From a bacterium (GTDB lineage Bacteria > Pseudomonadota > Gammaproteobacteria > Burkholderiales > Burkholderiaceae_C): a DNA stretch of 61,446 nucleotides. The position numbers and the translations under genes were made by a program. The DNA is taken from contig JAVBXK010000066.1 in the NCBI GenBank assembly GCA_030824555.1, positions 1-61,446 of the forward strand, read 5' to 3'. Each line of letters opens with the position of its first letter. Within the stretch, counting starts at the first letter, position 1. The notes under the pieces are model-generated. The model was not told the DNA's origin. It saw only the letters and a list, made by a program, of their open reading frames with translations, and ran no database searches. Below are positions 25,773 through 34,414 of this stretch, piece by piece.

Positions 25773-27290
25773 ATGTCATTGACCATGCCCCGCCATCGTG
25801 CACACCTTTCCACCTTCCGGCTGACGTGGCTTCGTTGGGCTGCCATGGTGGCGGTTGTGTGGCTGAGCGCTTGTGCCCAACCTGACCAGTTGCTGCGGGT
25901 GCGAAGCCTGGGTCAACCCTACGATGCGGCGACCGACCGGCACAGCAATGGCCGTTTTCAAGGCCTGGAACGCGTGGCTGACTTTGCCCAGCACGACAAC
26001 CTCAACCTGTTGTTTGTGCATGGCATCGGTTGGACGCAACGCGACGGCCCGCAGGGTTTCGGGCTCGATTGGGTCGAAGCCATGGCCCAGGCCTACGGCG
26101 TGGCCTTGCCCTCGCCCGATCCCCGCACGCTGTGTCAGACATCGGGTCAAGGGCAGGCACAGCCCACCCGGTCGCAACGGCTGTCGGGTGGCTTGCGGTT
26201 GATTCAGCCCGGTGCGCCGACCTACGTCACCGATGATCCGCTTCATGTGGTTCGCAGCCAGGAGCTGGGTTGCCTGGACCGGATCCACTTGCCGTTGGGC
26301 CATGGGCGCTCGATCACGGTGTACCGATTTTTCTGGGACGACACCATGTGGGACGCCTACCAGGCGCGCCACCTGGGCCATGACGACCCCGTGCCCGCTG
26401 TGGACGGCAAGAAAAAAACCACACCCGGGCAGGAAGACATCGATGCCCTGCGCACCCCTGCCAATGCGCACCTGAAAAGCCATTTGGTCACCTACGGGTT
26501 GAGTGATGCCGCCATGTACCTGGGGCCTGTGGGGGCATCCATGCGGGAAGGCGTGCGTGGCGCCATTTGTGCCGCCGCGTTGGGCCTGCCGCTGCAGCAC
26601 GCAGGCGTCAGCGAGGCCGCTGCACTCTGCCACGAGCCGGTGAAACAGCGACAACCTTTGGCGGTGATGGCTCACAGCCTGGGCAGCCGCATCGTGTTCG
26701 ATGCGCTGCACACCGACTTGCAACCTGACCTCGCTTTGTTGTTACAAGCGGCTGTCAGCAACCCGGAGATCGAGGTGTACATGCTGGCCAACCAGCTGCC
26801 CCTGATCGGCCTGGGCCGTCTGGGGCAGCCGCGCAGCCCTGTGCGCCTGCAACCGCTGCGGTTGCGTTGGGTGGCCGTGTCCGAGCTGGACGACCCGCTG
26901 ACATACGAACTGGTGCCGTACTTCGAGGGCCTGTATCTCCAGCGCTGCGCAGCTTCGCCCGCCGCAGGTGCTGCCTTGCAAGGCCCCCCGGCCATTCGCT
27001 GCCCAGATGGTGGCAGCACCGACTACCGCCAACGCATTGCCAGCCTGGCCCAAGACCTCCATGCGCGCGAGCAGCTGGTGCAGAGCCTGGGTTTCGACGT
27101 GGTGGACATCCGTGTGCGCTTTGCCCCGCCCGTTGTGCCAGGGTTGGGGTGGCTGGCCACCGACCCACACCGCGCCCACAGCGACTACATGAACAGCAGC
27201 CATGTCCAGCAGGCGCTGATTTGCGGCGCCGATGGCGGCCGCATCCGCCAGGTTGCTGACGGATGCCCTTCACCGCCACCATCCCGGTGA
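25773..27290 (+). CDS. Lipoprotein with alpha/beta-hydrolase features
   Basis: A 505-residue protein. A signal peptide ends in the lipobox LSAC (near residue 35), so it is lipid-anchored. The domain looks like an alpha/beta hydrolase: NLLFVHGIGWTQ, the oxyanion-side motif, near 85-96, and MAHSLGSRIVFDAL, with a nucleophile Ser in the AHSLG elbow, near 300. A possible acid and His follow but are not obvious. Two cysteines sit at CLDRIHLP and CQTSGQ. It is not a close match to a named lipase, so esterase activity is an inference. An in-frame Met at residue 5 is an alternative start. It is followed by the cytochrome gene after about 110 bp. Confidence 0.7.
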   Translation: MSLTMPRHRAHLSTFRLTWLRWAAMVAVVWLSACAQPDQLLRVRSLGQPYDAATDRHSNGRFQGLERVADFAQHDNLNLLFVHGIGWTQRDGPQGFGLDWVEAMAQAYGVALPSPDPRTLCQTSGQGQAQPTRSQRLSGGLRLIQPGAPTYVTDDPLHVVRSQELGCLDRIHLPLGHGRSITVYRFFWDDTMWDAYQARHLGHDDPVPAVDGKKKTTPGQEDIDALRTPANAHLKSHLVTYGLSDAAMYLGPVGASMREGVRGAICAAALGLPLQHAGVSEAAALCHEPVKQRQPLAVMAHSLGSRIVFDALHTDLQPDLALLLQAAVSNPEIEVYMLANQLPLIGLGRLGQPRSPVRLQPLRLRWVAVSELDDPLTYELVPYFEGLYLQRCAASPAAGAALQGPPAIRCPDGGSTDYRQRIASLAQDLHAREQLVQSLGFDVVDIRVRFAPPVVPGLGWLATDPHRAHSDYMNSSHVQQALICGADGGRIRQVADGCPSPPPSR

Positions 27291-27401
27291 CGGGTGACGC
27301 CCCAGGCATTCACCCCGTTTTGGGCTGACAACGCTTGGGTGGCGTGTGACGGCTGTGTGTCAGGTTGGGCGCACAATGTCCGGGCGGGCAAAACGAGGCA
27401 T

Positions 27402-28076
27402 ATGGACATGTATCAATCAGGCAAATTTCAACCTTGGGTCGTGCTGATGAGGGTGGGGCGTGTGGCCGCTTGTGCGTTGTGGTGGGTTGCGGGCAGTGTG
27501 TCCGCACAAAGTACGGACGCCCAGGCGCGCTTGAAAGAATCGGCAACCAACCCTGCGTTGGCCCAAACGCTGGCCACGTTGGGCCGAAAGGCCGCCGCCG
27601 TGTGTGCCAATTGCCATGGCGAAGGCGGCACCAGTGCGCTGCCCACCGTGCCCAATCTGGCGGCGCAGAACCCGGCGTACCTGCTTGAGCAGATGGGCCA
27701 GTTTGCCGACGGGCGCCGTAAAAATGAGTTCATGCAGGGCATGATCAAGGCCATGAAAGTGGATGAGCGTGCCGGGGTGGCCATGTACTACGGGGCCCAG
27801 AAACTGGCTTTGCCTGTGCCCGTGCATTCACCGCTGGTCGATCAGGGCAAGGCCCTCTATGCCCGCAACTGCTTCCGTTGCCACGGCACGGATGGCCTGG
27901 GCAGCGAGGCCTTCGCCCGCATTGCCGGTCAGCAGGCTGGCTATGTCACCCAGACGCTCAAGCGCTACCGCACGGGCAGCGGCCCGAGGGTGAACGAGCT
28001 GATGGCAGCCAACACCAAACAGCTGTCAGATGGGGACATCCAGGCGCTGGCGGCCTACTTGGCTTCGCTGCGCTGA
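27402..28076 (+). CDS. Exported di-heme c-type cytochrome (c4-like)
   Basis: A protein of about 224 residues with a signal peptide (CALWWVAGSVSAQ). Two c-heme sites are visible: CANCHGEGG near residue 67 and CFRCHGTDG near 162, each in a cytochrome c domain of about 90 residues. Met ligands are likely in MKAMKV or in MAAN after each site. The layout resembles cytochrome c4, a periplasmic electron carrier between bc1 complex and oxidases. Start choice is between 27402 and 27447; the first has a GAGG upstream. The gene is not next to an oxidase, so the partner is unknown. Confidence 0.85.
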   Translation: MDMYQSGKFQPWVVLMRVGRVAACALWWVAGSVSAQSTDAQARLKESATNPALAQTLATLGRKAAAVCANCHGEGGTSALPTVPNLAAQNPAYLLEQMGQFADGRRKNEFMQGMIKAMKVDERAGVAMYYGAQKLALPVPVHSPLVDQGKALYARNCFRCHGTDGLGSEAFARIAGQQAGYVTQTLKRYRTGSGPRVNELMAANTKQLSDGDIQALAAYLASLR

Positions 28077-28202
28077 TGTCTGTCTGACCCTGGTGAGGCG
28101 GGCGCTTGTCTGATGGTTCCTGTGTCGGTGGTAGCGGGATTTTGGACGGGTTGAACATTGCCGCCGCCAACTGCACGCCATCTGCCATGTTCTTCTGATG
28201 TG

Positions 28203-28280
28203 GATTTTCAATTTGAGGGCGACGTGCTGTTCCTCAAACGGGTATCCAACGGTGAGATTGTTCAAATGAACTGTCAATGA
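28203..28280 (+). pseudogene. Degraded tail of a paralogue of the 24003 gene
   Basis: A short open stretch reads FEGDVLFLKRVSNGEIVQ before a stop. It matches the end of the protein at 24003 (GDVLYAKRATNGEIVAM): GDVL, KR, NGEIV and Met are shared. Upstream in the same frame the sequence runs into stops with no further similarity, so this is a fragment, not a gene. It lies in the gap between the cytochrome and the kinase genes. Confidence 0.5.
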
Positions 28281-28306
28281 ACTTCCTTGCCTTGAAGACT
28301 GCGCGT

Positions 28307-30202
28307 TCAAACTGCTGACGCGCCGGACTCCAGCCGGGGAAACACCATGTTGACATGGCAGCCCTGGCCAGGTGCCTTCAAGTCTGCATCCTGAGGGGCT
28401 TCCAAGTCCCGCAGTCTGCGCTGAATGGAGCGACGGCCACCGCCCCCTTTTGTGCGCGTCGGATCAAAACCTATGCCATCGTCCGAAACGGTGAGCAGGA
28501 TGTGATGGTCGGTGCTGTCTGTGGTCAGGTCGATGCGCATGCGTTTCGCCTGAGCGTGTTTGATGACGTTGGTCGTCAGTTCAAACAAGAGATGCTGGAA
28601 CGCGATGGCTTTTGAAGGATCCACGTTGGTGGCGGTGAACGGTACTTGTACATGCCACTGCAGCTGAATCCCCACTCTACACAATCGGCTCTCGATTCGG
28701 TGGCGTACCTGCCCGAGCAATTCGGGGAAGCTGCCCTCGAAACGTTGGCTGTTGTCTACCAGCAGCCGCATCTGCTCGATGGCCGTGCGCACCTCCTGAA
28801 GCATGTCGGATCGGGTGTCGGCACGGTCCTCCGCCATGTACAGCAAGGTGTTGAGTTGAAGGCCGATGCCATCATGCAAGTCGTGAACCAATCGCTCGCG
28901 TTCTTTCGCGTGGGCCATGGATTCGATCAACAGGGCTTGGGACTTGAATTGCGTGATCAGCGCCGACGTTTTTGCTTCCAGCTCAGTTTGAAGTTGTTCA
29001 CGGATGTTTGATTCGCGCTTTTGCTGATGGGCAAAACGGTTGACCAGCACCCACAGCATTGCGCCCATGAAAAGCAACAACGAATAGCGTGTCAATGCAA
29101 ACGAGCCGAACCCGTCTTTGGTGTAGAACACCAGCAGATGATCGTGCAGTCCCAACGACACGGCCGCCAAACCAGCCACACCCAACACCCGTGTGACAGT
29201 GGACGGTCTGCGCCACCAGTGATAGACCAGTGCGGCAGAGAACAGCATGGAGTAGATCACCATGCTCATGGTCCAGAGCTGTCTGGCCCACGCCAGCCGA
29301 CCAAACGCATGCATGGGGACCAGCACCAACGTGATGGCGATCAGCACGACCGTGACACCGACAACCCACCTGCGCTGAAGCTTGATGACATCCAGGCAAA
29401 ACAGGCTCAGGCTGACCAGATACCCGGCAAACGCGGTATCCACGATCCAACTCCAGACCCGGTGATCAAGCGGGTGTGTGTTGACCGCCAATGCATACAT
29501 TGTCCGGACGGCGCAAAAAAAACACGCCAGGGCAAACAACAGGAATGTTTTGTCTCGCAACACCCCTGCCAGGGCCCCCGATGCCACCGCGAACAAGCTT
29601 GCAATGGTCACGATCGCGAACGAGCCCTGTGTTTGTGCCAAGTCACGCCAGAAATACATCCGTTGCACCTGTGTCACGGGGCCTACTGCAAAGGTTGACA
29701 GCCCTGCATACCGCGCACGCTCTCCTTGCACCACAATTTGCAGGGTGTTGCCAGTTGCGTTCATGGCCGTTTCCGGCAAAAAGAAGAAGTGAGGTCGTTG
29801 GGCGTAGTCCGATGTGTCTTGGGACAGCGCGCCCAGCTGGCCGACCACCTGCCCATTCAGCGTGATGCGGGCGCGATTGCCCACACGAGGGATGTACAAA
29901 CCCCACGGCTCGGGTTGATCCGGCCCCGAAAAGGTTGTTTCGTACACCCAGGTACCCGAGCGGTCAATGCCGTTCCAAGCATCGGACAGTTGAACAGGGC
30001 GGCCTGTGTCGGGTGGGGCCGATGCCTCCCTCAATGTGGCGGACTCGATCCACCGAACACCACTTGCGTCCCTCGTTTGACCCTGTGCGTGCAGGGCTGC
30101 CAGCGAAAGCAGTGCAACCCAAACCCAACTTGCAAGCGTGTGCAGTGCGCGCAGTGCCACGTGGCAGGCGGACTGCTTCAAAGCATCTACAGATGTTTTC
30201 AT
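28307..30202 (-). CDS. Sensor histidine kinase with periplasmic jelly-roll-like sensor and HisKA_3 core
   Basis: A protein of about 631 residues from Met at 30202. A signal-anchor segment is followed by an external region of roughly 150 residues (WVYETTFSGPDQPEPWGLYIP, RITLNGQVVGQLG) that looks like a carbohydrate-binding-type beta-sandwich, as in 7TMR-DISM receptors. Seven or eight membrane segments follow (about 190-400). The kinase core shows ERERLVHDLHDGIGLQLNTLLY, the HisKA_3 dimerisation helix with the phospho-His, and an ATPase domain with ELTTNVIKHAQA and VSDDGIGFDP. This class pairs with LuxR-type response regulators, and the divergent gene at 30303 is one. The signal is unknown. Confidence 0.87.
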   Translation of the reverse strand: MKTSVDALKQSACHVALRALHTLASWVWVALLSLAALHAQGQTRDASGVRWIESATLREASAPPDTGRPVQLSDAWNGIDRSGTWVYETTFSGPDQPEPWGLYIPRVGNRARITLNGQVVGQLGALSQDTSDYAQRPHFFFLPETAMNATGNTLQIVVQGERARYAGLSTFAVGPVTQVQRMYFWRDLAQTQGSFAIVTIASLFAVASGALAGVLRDKTFLLFALACFFCAVRTMYALAVNTHPLDHRVWSWIVDTAFAGYLVSLSLFCLDVIKLQRRWVVGVTVVLIAITLVLVPMHAFGRLAWARQLWTMSMVIYSMLFSAALVYHWWRRPSTVTRVLGVAGLAAVSLGLHDHLLVFYTKDGFGSFALTRYSLLLFMGAMLWVLVNRFAHQQKRESNIREQLQTELEAKTSALITQFKSQALLIESMAHAKERERLVHDLHDGIGLQLNTLLYMAEDRADTRSDMLQEVRTAIEQMRLLVDNSQRFEGSFPELLGQVRHRIESRLCRVGIQLQWHVQVPFTATNVDPSKAIAFQHLLFELTTNVIKHAQAKRMRIDLTTDSTDHHILLTVSDDGIGFDPTRTKGGGGRRSIQRRLRDLEAPQDADLKAPGQGCHVNMVFPRLESGASAV

Positions 30203-30302
30203 TGACGTGACCACTCCCGCTGCCCATTGTGATGGGGCGCGCACCTCACCACAAATGGGTATTTACCAGTCGCCACTTCAAGCTAGCATGGTCCCCTTGA
30301 TC
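30203..30302. promoter_or_regulatory. Divergent control region of kinase and regulator
   Basis: This 100-bp region separates the starts of the histidine kinase (minus) and its response regulator (plus). Both promoters must lie here or in the first codons. It contains the AT-richer stretch CAAATGGGTATTTACC near 30251-30270; I cannot assign -35 and -10 boxes with confidence. Confidence 0.4.
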
Positions 30303-30980
30303 ATGAACACCATTCAAGTGGCCCTGCTGGAAGACGACGCTGTCACACGACAGCGGTTTTGTGATGCCATCGATGCAACAGCCGACTTGCACCTGATGGC
30401 CAGCTTCGAAACCGGGCGAGAGGCGTTGGCCTGGCTGGAGCACCACCAACCCGATGTGTTGTTGACAGACCTGGGGTTGCCCGACATCCCTGGCCTGGCG
30501 GTATTGACGTACTGCGCGCAGCGCCACCCCACGTGCGACATCATGGTCATCACGCTGTACGACGACCCCACCCATGTGGTGCGTTGTCTGGAGGCGGGTG
30601 CGTCGGGCTACCTGCTGAAAGACAGTTTGCGGGACGAGATCGCCGATCACATCAGGGAGCTGCGCAGCGGAGGCTCACCCATGACCCCCGCCATTGCACG
30701 CCAGGTGCTGAGGCGTTTTCGTGCTGATGTGCCCGCTTCCACTTCACAACCTTTGCCCGTTGTGGTCAACGCCCTGACGCCCAAAGAGCTCACGGTGCTC
30801 AGCCGTATTGCCCAAGGGTTTCGCTACGGTGAAATCGCTGGTCTCGACAACATTTCGATCCACACGGTGCATACGCATGTCAAAAACATCTACAGCAAAC
30901 TGGCGGTGCATTCGCGCAGCGAAGCGGTTCACGAAGCCATGCAGCTCGGGTTGATCGACAAGGGCTTGCCCCGACACTGA
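30303..30980 (+). CDS. LuxR/NarL-family response regulator
   Basis: A 225-residue two-component regulator. The receiver domain spans about 1-120: acidic pair LLEDDAVTR, phospho-acceptor Asp in LLTDLGLPDIPG near 56, Thr in VITLYDD, Lys in LLKDSL near 105. The C-terminal DNA-binding domain (about 155-215) has LTPKELTVLSRIAQGFRYGEIAGLDNISIHTVHTHVKNIYSKLAVHSRSEAV. The linker includes Ala/Ser/Pro residues. The ATG at 30303 begins the receiver exactly; longer starts upstream add unrelated residues. Divergent from its likely kinase and upstream of the FAD oxidoreductase (gap 50 bp), which it may cotranscribe with. Confidence 0.93.
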   Translation: MNTIQVALLEDDAVTRQRFCDAIDATADLHLMASFETGREALAWLEHHQPDVLLTDLGLPDIPGLAVLTYCAQRHPTCDIMVITLYDDPTHVVRCLEAGASGYLLKDSLRDEIADHIRELRSGGSPMTPAIARQVLRRFRADVPASTSQPLPVVVNALTPKELTVLSRIAQGFRYGEIAGLDNISIHTVHTHVKNIYSKLAVHSRSEAVHEAMQLGLIDKGLPRH

Positions 30981-31030
30981 TATGCGCGCAGCGCCCCCCT
31001 TTATTCACTGCCAAACAGAGAGGCACACGC

Positions 31031-32452
31031 ATGTCCATTGACCTTGACGATTTGATCGGTTTGAACATGACGACGGTCCACGACATGCCCTTGATCGGTC
31101 ACGTTGATGTGGCAAAGGCGCTGCTTGCTGGCGTGAGCCATGTGGACTCCTCCCCGCGACTGGTCGCCGCCGGCATGCGACACAGCCAAGGCGGGCACAC
31201 CGCATTGTCTGGTGGCCGCGTGCTGGTCATGGAGGCACTCAACGCCGTGAACTACGACCCGGCAACCCAAACCGTTACCGCTGAGGCAGGGGCCACCTGG
31301 TCTCAGATTCACCACACGTTGCTGGTGCATGGGCGGGCTCCACTGGTGCACCAGTCGTCTGGCCATTTCACGGTAGGCGGTTCGTTGGCGGCAAACTGCC
31401 ACGGGCGTGACCCGTCTCAAGGTCCGATAGGAAACACCGTCGTGTCCATGGACGTGCTGTGCGGCAATGGGGAGACACTCACGGCAACGTCTGACAATGA
31501 GCATCCAAAGCTGTTTTCTGCCGCAGTCGGTGGATACGGTTGCTGCGGACTGATTTTGCGAGCCACCTTCCGCACCACCTCCAACCCATGCCTGCAAGAA
31601 ATATGGGGCTTCGAAAACCAGGTGAAAAACTACGTCGGCGTACTGCAGGCCCTTCCCAACCGAACGGGGGCGGCGGGCACCAGTGCCTTGCACTACGGAT
31701 GGTTGTGCTGCTTGGAGGGCAATGATTTTTTGAACGAAGTGGTGTACGCCGACTACGTGGAGAACTCCGGTGGTGCCCACGCCTTGGCGCTGAAAGATGA
31801 AGCCTGGGGCACCAGCGAGGTGTTGCGGGCCAGTTGGTCTGCGGCCACGCAAGATGCCAAATTCCAAAAGGCCTTGTGGAAGGAGATCAAGGGGCTGCGG
31901 CTCAATCCTTCACATGCAACCATGCACCACCGCATGAACTGGATGCGGGCTGCCGTGAGCTTTACCGCGTCACGGGGCGATCCCGGTGGCACACGCCCAG
32001 ATCGGGTGGAAATGCTGCAAGAGTATTTTGTGCCCGTGGGGCAATTGCTGGCCATGCTGGCGGCCATGCGCACGCACCTGGCTCCCGGCAATGCGGCGGG
32101 CATCCGGCTGCTCACTTGCACGGTCCGTGTAGTTCAACCAGATACGTGCCACACAGCCCTGTCCTACGCACCCGGTGTCAGGGTCTGCCTGGCGCTGGAG
32201 GCCAGTGTGCCTTTGAAGGGCGTGGGGCATGAGCGAGCCCCCACGGCAGAGGCTGCCGACGTATTCAGGCTGTTGATTGATGTTGCGCTGGCGCTTGGTG
32301 GCAATTACTACTTGCCGTATTACCCATTTGCCACCTCGGCGCAGTTTCAAAAAGCCTACCCCAAGGGCCAGACCAGGCTGCAAGCTGCTGCGAACGAGTA
32401 CGACCCAGGGCGCGCCTTCAGCAACGAATTTTTGAGGTTTGTGGGCGTTTGA
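31031..32452 (+). CDS. FAD-binding oxidoreductase (vanillyl-alcohol-oxidase / lactone-oxidase type)
   Basis: A 473-residue flavoprotein with the FAD_binding_4 fold. Visible flavin motifs are RHSQGGHTALSGG near 53-65, VTAEAGATWSQIHHTLLVHG, and SGHFTVGGSLAANCHGRD near 113-130; SAAVGGYGCCGLIL near 160 closes the flavin pocket. This layout resembles aldonolactone oxidases and the DprE1-type enzymes, but the C-terminal cap domain does not match a specific substrate class I can name. No signal peptide. The C-terminus ends DPGRAFSNEFLRF, a typical VAO-family finish. It follows the response-regulator gene by 50 bp and is convergent with the YiiX-like gene. Confidence 0.82.
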   Translation: MSIDLDDLIGLNMTTVHDMPLIGHVDVAKALLAGVSHVDSSPRLVAAGMRHSQGGHTALSGGRVLVMEALNAVNYDPATQTVTAEAGATWSQIHHTLLVHGRAPLVHQSSGHFTVGGSLAANCHGRDPSQGPIGNTVVSMDVLCGNGETLTATSDNEHPKLFSAAVGGYGCCGLILRATFRTTSNPCLQEIWGFENQVKNYVGVLQALPNRTGAAGTSALHYGWLCCLEGNDFLNEVVYADYVENSGGAHALALKDEAWGTSEVLRASWSAATQDAKFQKALWKEIKGLRLNPSHATMHHRMNWMRAAVSFTASRGDPGGTRPDRVEMLQEYFVPVGQLLAMLAAMRTHLAPGNAAGIRLLTCTVRVVQPDTCHTALSYAPGVRVCLALEASVPLKGVGHERAPTAEAADVFRLLIDVALALGGNYYLPYYPFATSAQFQKAYPKGQTRLQAAANEYDPGRAFSNEFLRFVGV

Positions 32453-32472
32453 CGGTTGCGGGCCGACTCATT

Positions 32473-33627
32473 TCACGGCACGGCGACGCAATAGGGGCCC
32501 TCGTTTTCAGGGCTTTGAGTGCCGGTGATCGCCCCCGAACACCACACCATGGCCGGTGTCAGCACGAAGAAGGGCCGCTGGGTATCGATCGATTTCTCAG
32601 CCATCAAGCGCTCCAGCAGGTCGTGCAGGTGCGGCTGACCGGATGCGGCAAAGTAGGCCCGCATCCACCCCCAGGTGCGGCGATCGTCCAGTTTCACTGA
32701 CTGGCCCGTGGCGGCAGATCCCTCGTTGAACACTTTGTACAGGTACTCGGCGCAATACATGCGGTCAGGGTCGCCGAATGTCGGGTGATCAAAAAAACCG
32801 TAGGGCCGACCCAGCCAGCGCTTGGCCTGTGCCACCACGGACGCGACGAGGTCGCTGGTGTTTGGCACGGTGACCAGCTGCGCCACGCTGGCTGACCAGA
32901 CCTTTTCATCCGCTGCTTTGCGGCGGTTGGCCCAGCCACGGAGCTGACCCAGCGTGGGATGGTTGGGGGCATCGGGCTGAAGGGTGTCGGGTTCATCCTC
33001 TGCCCAGTAGGGGTGAACCGCCACGCGGTAGTGGCTGTAGTCGGTGGTGTTCGCCTCGATGACATATGCCGTACCCGCGTTGCTGCCGTCGGTCACGACT
33101 TGCCCCCAGTTTTCCCGAATGACCATGGCCATGTGACCCACGAAAAAATTCTCGTCCCGTGACGAATCGGTTTTCAGCAGCTCGAACAGGAACTTGCCCA
33201 GGTCGGAGCGGATGAATTCCTTCACCGACATGTCCAGCCACTCTTGGAACAGGTCGCCCATTTCAACCTTCATGATTTTGAGCAGCAGCGACATCACTTT
33301 CCAGTCGTCCAAGCTCAGGTCGCTGTTGTGGGGACTTGCCCCCATCTCGTGGTCGGCAGCCCACATCGGTTGGGATGCGTATTTGGGTATCAGCGCTTCG
33401 ATCTGCTCAGCCAATGGCGACGCGGGTGCTGCAAGCGTACTGATCTGAAGCGCCAGCAGCTCCCCCATTTTCATGTTGGCGGCTGCATGTCGAGATTTGA
33501 AACCAGCAGGCATGCCAGCCAGGGTAGCAAGCCCCATTTCCGCAGTCTGTGATGCTTTTCGCGGGAACAGCAAATCCCCCGTTCGCAATGAGTCGGGCGA
33601 AGGAAAGTGTGTGTAGGGGGTGGGCAT
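32473..33627 (-). CDS. YiiX/YebB-like permuted papain-fold hydrolase
   Basis: A 384-residue protein, probably cytoplasmic. Three features support a permuted NlpC/P60 (papain-like) fold: the early RTGDLLFPRKAS, the FFVGHMAMVIRENW segment with a putative catalytic His near 168, and RWLGRPYGFFDHPTFGDPDRMYCAEYLYKVFNEG, whose Cys would be the nucleophile. In YiiX-type permuted enzymes the His precedes the Cys, as here. Substrates of this family include lipids or peptide amides, but none is known for this protein. A 100-residue insertion between the first and second motif makes it larger than YiiX (about 200). The N-terminal region near 40-120 has no known match to me. Confidence 0.65.
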   Translation of the reverse strand: MPTPYTHFPSPDSLRTGDLLFPRKASQTAEMGLATLAGMPAGFKSRHAAANMKMGELLALQISTLAAPASPLAEQIEALIPKYASQPMWAADHEMGASPHNSDLSLDDWKVMSLLLKIMKVEMGDLFQEWLDMSVKEFIRSDLGKFLFELLKTDSSRDENFFVGHMAMVIRENWGQVVTDGSNAGTAYVIEANTTDYSHYRVAVHPYWAEDEPDTLQPDAPNHPTLGQLRGWANRRKAADEKVWSASVAQLVTVPNTSDLVASVVAQAKRWLGRPYGFFDHPTFGDPDRMYCAEYLYKVFNEGSAATGQSVKLDDRRTWGWMRAYFAASGQPHLHDLLERLMAEKSIDTQRPFFVLTPAMVWCSGAITGTQSPENEGPYCVAVP

Positions 33628-33842
33628 GGGGCGGACTCAGAAGGAACGTGGGCGGCTGACGGGTAGGGGGATTTTTCCGCAAAGTACGGTCCTTGCACAG
33701 TGGTGGGCATCCCCTGTTCTGGTGATGTGCGCATGTGCTGAGCCATGCTCAGGCGGTTTGCCTGCGCGTGATTGAGCTGTGATGGGGTGTTTGCCATCCC
33801 TGCCGTTTTGCCTCCTCGTTAGCAAGGCAACACCGGCGTTGC

Positions 33843-34316
33843 TCACAAAGGCAGCCGGGTGGTGCACTTCACCTCTTCCATCACCGCATAGGTACGCGTC
33901 TCGCGCACGCCGGGCAGTTGCCACAGCACGGTACCCGCAAAGTCGCGGTAGGCGGCCATGTCGGCCATGCGGGTTTTCAGCAGATAGTCAAAACCCCCGG
34001 CCACCATGTGGCACTCAAGAATAGCGGGCTGTACCTGCACGGCCGCTTTGAATTGCTCGAACACGTTGGGTGTGGTTTTGTCGAGCAGCACTTCCACGAA
34101 CACCATCATGCCGAGGCCCAGCTTCAGAGGGTTCAGCCGCGCTTCGTAGCCCAGGATGTAGCCCTCGCGCGTCAGGCGCTGTGTGCGCGCCAGCACGGCC
34201 GTGGGCGACAGTGCCACGTGTTCGGCCAGCTTCTGGTTGGGCAGGCGACCATCGGCCTGCAGGGCCGACAAGATTTTCAGGTCGATGCGGTCCAGGTCGT
34301 TTGTTGGGGTGTTCAT
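33843..34316 (-). CDS. Lrp/AsnC-family regulator of putA (PutR-like)
   Basis: A 157-residue regulator. The N-terminal helix-turn-helix (LDRIDLKILSALQADGRLPNQKLAEHVALSPTAVLARTQRLTREGYI) is followed by the RAM ligand-binding domain (GMMVFVEVLLDKTTPNVFEQF, ECHMVAGGFDYLLKTRMADMAAY). Lrp-type regulators beside putA are generally proline-responsive activators, and the gene is divergent from putA, so PutR is the natural assignment. A perfect inverted repeat lies in the shared promoter region. Length matches the family. Confidence 0.87.
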   Translation of the reverse strand: MNTPTNDLDRIDLKILSALQADGRLPNQKLAEHVALSPTAVLARTQRLTREGYILGYEARLNPLKLGLGMMVFVEVLLDKTTPNVFEQFKAAVQVQPAILECHMVAGGFDYLLKTRMADMAAYRDFAGTVLWQLPGVRETRTYAVMEEVKCTTRLPL

Positions 34317-34327
34317 GCTTTGAATTA

Positions 34328-34357
34328 TTCACTGTCATCAGGCTGAAAAACAGTGAA
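34328..34357. promoter_or_regulatory. Candidate PutR operator: 8-bp inverted repeat
   Basis: TTCACTGT (34328-34335) and ACAGTGAA (34350-34357) are exact reverse complements with a 14-bp spacer, so half-site centres are 22 bp apart, about two helix turns. It lies 11 bp upstream of the putR start and 57 bp before the putA start. Confidence 0.5.
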
Positions 34358-34414
34358 AAACTCGTCTCGTTAGCGTGAATCATCCGGGTATCCGTGTTTT
34401 TCAGGAGATGCACC

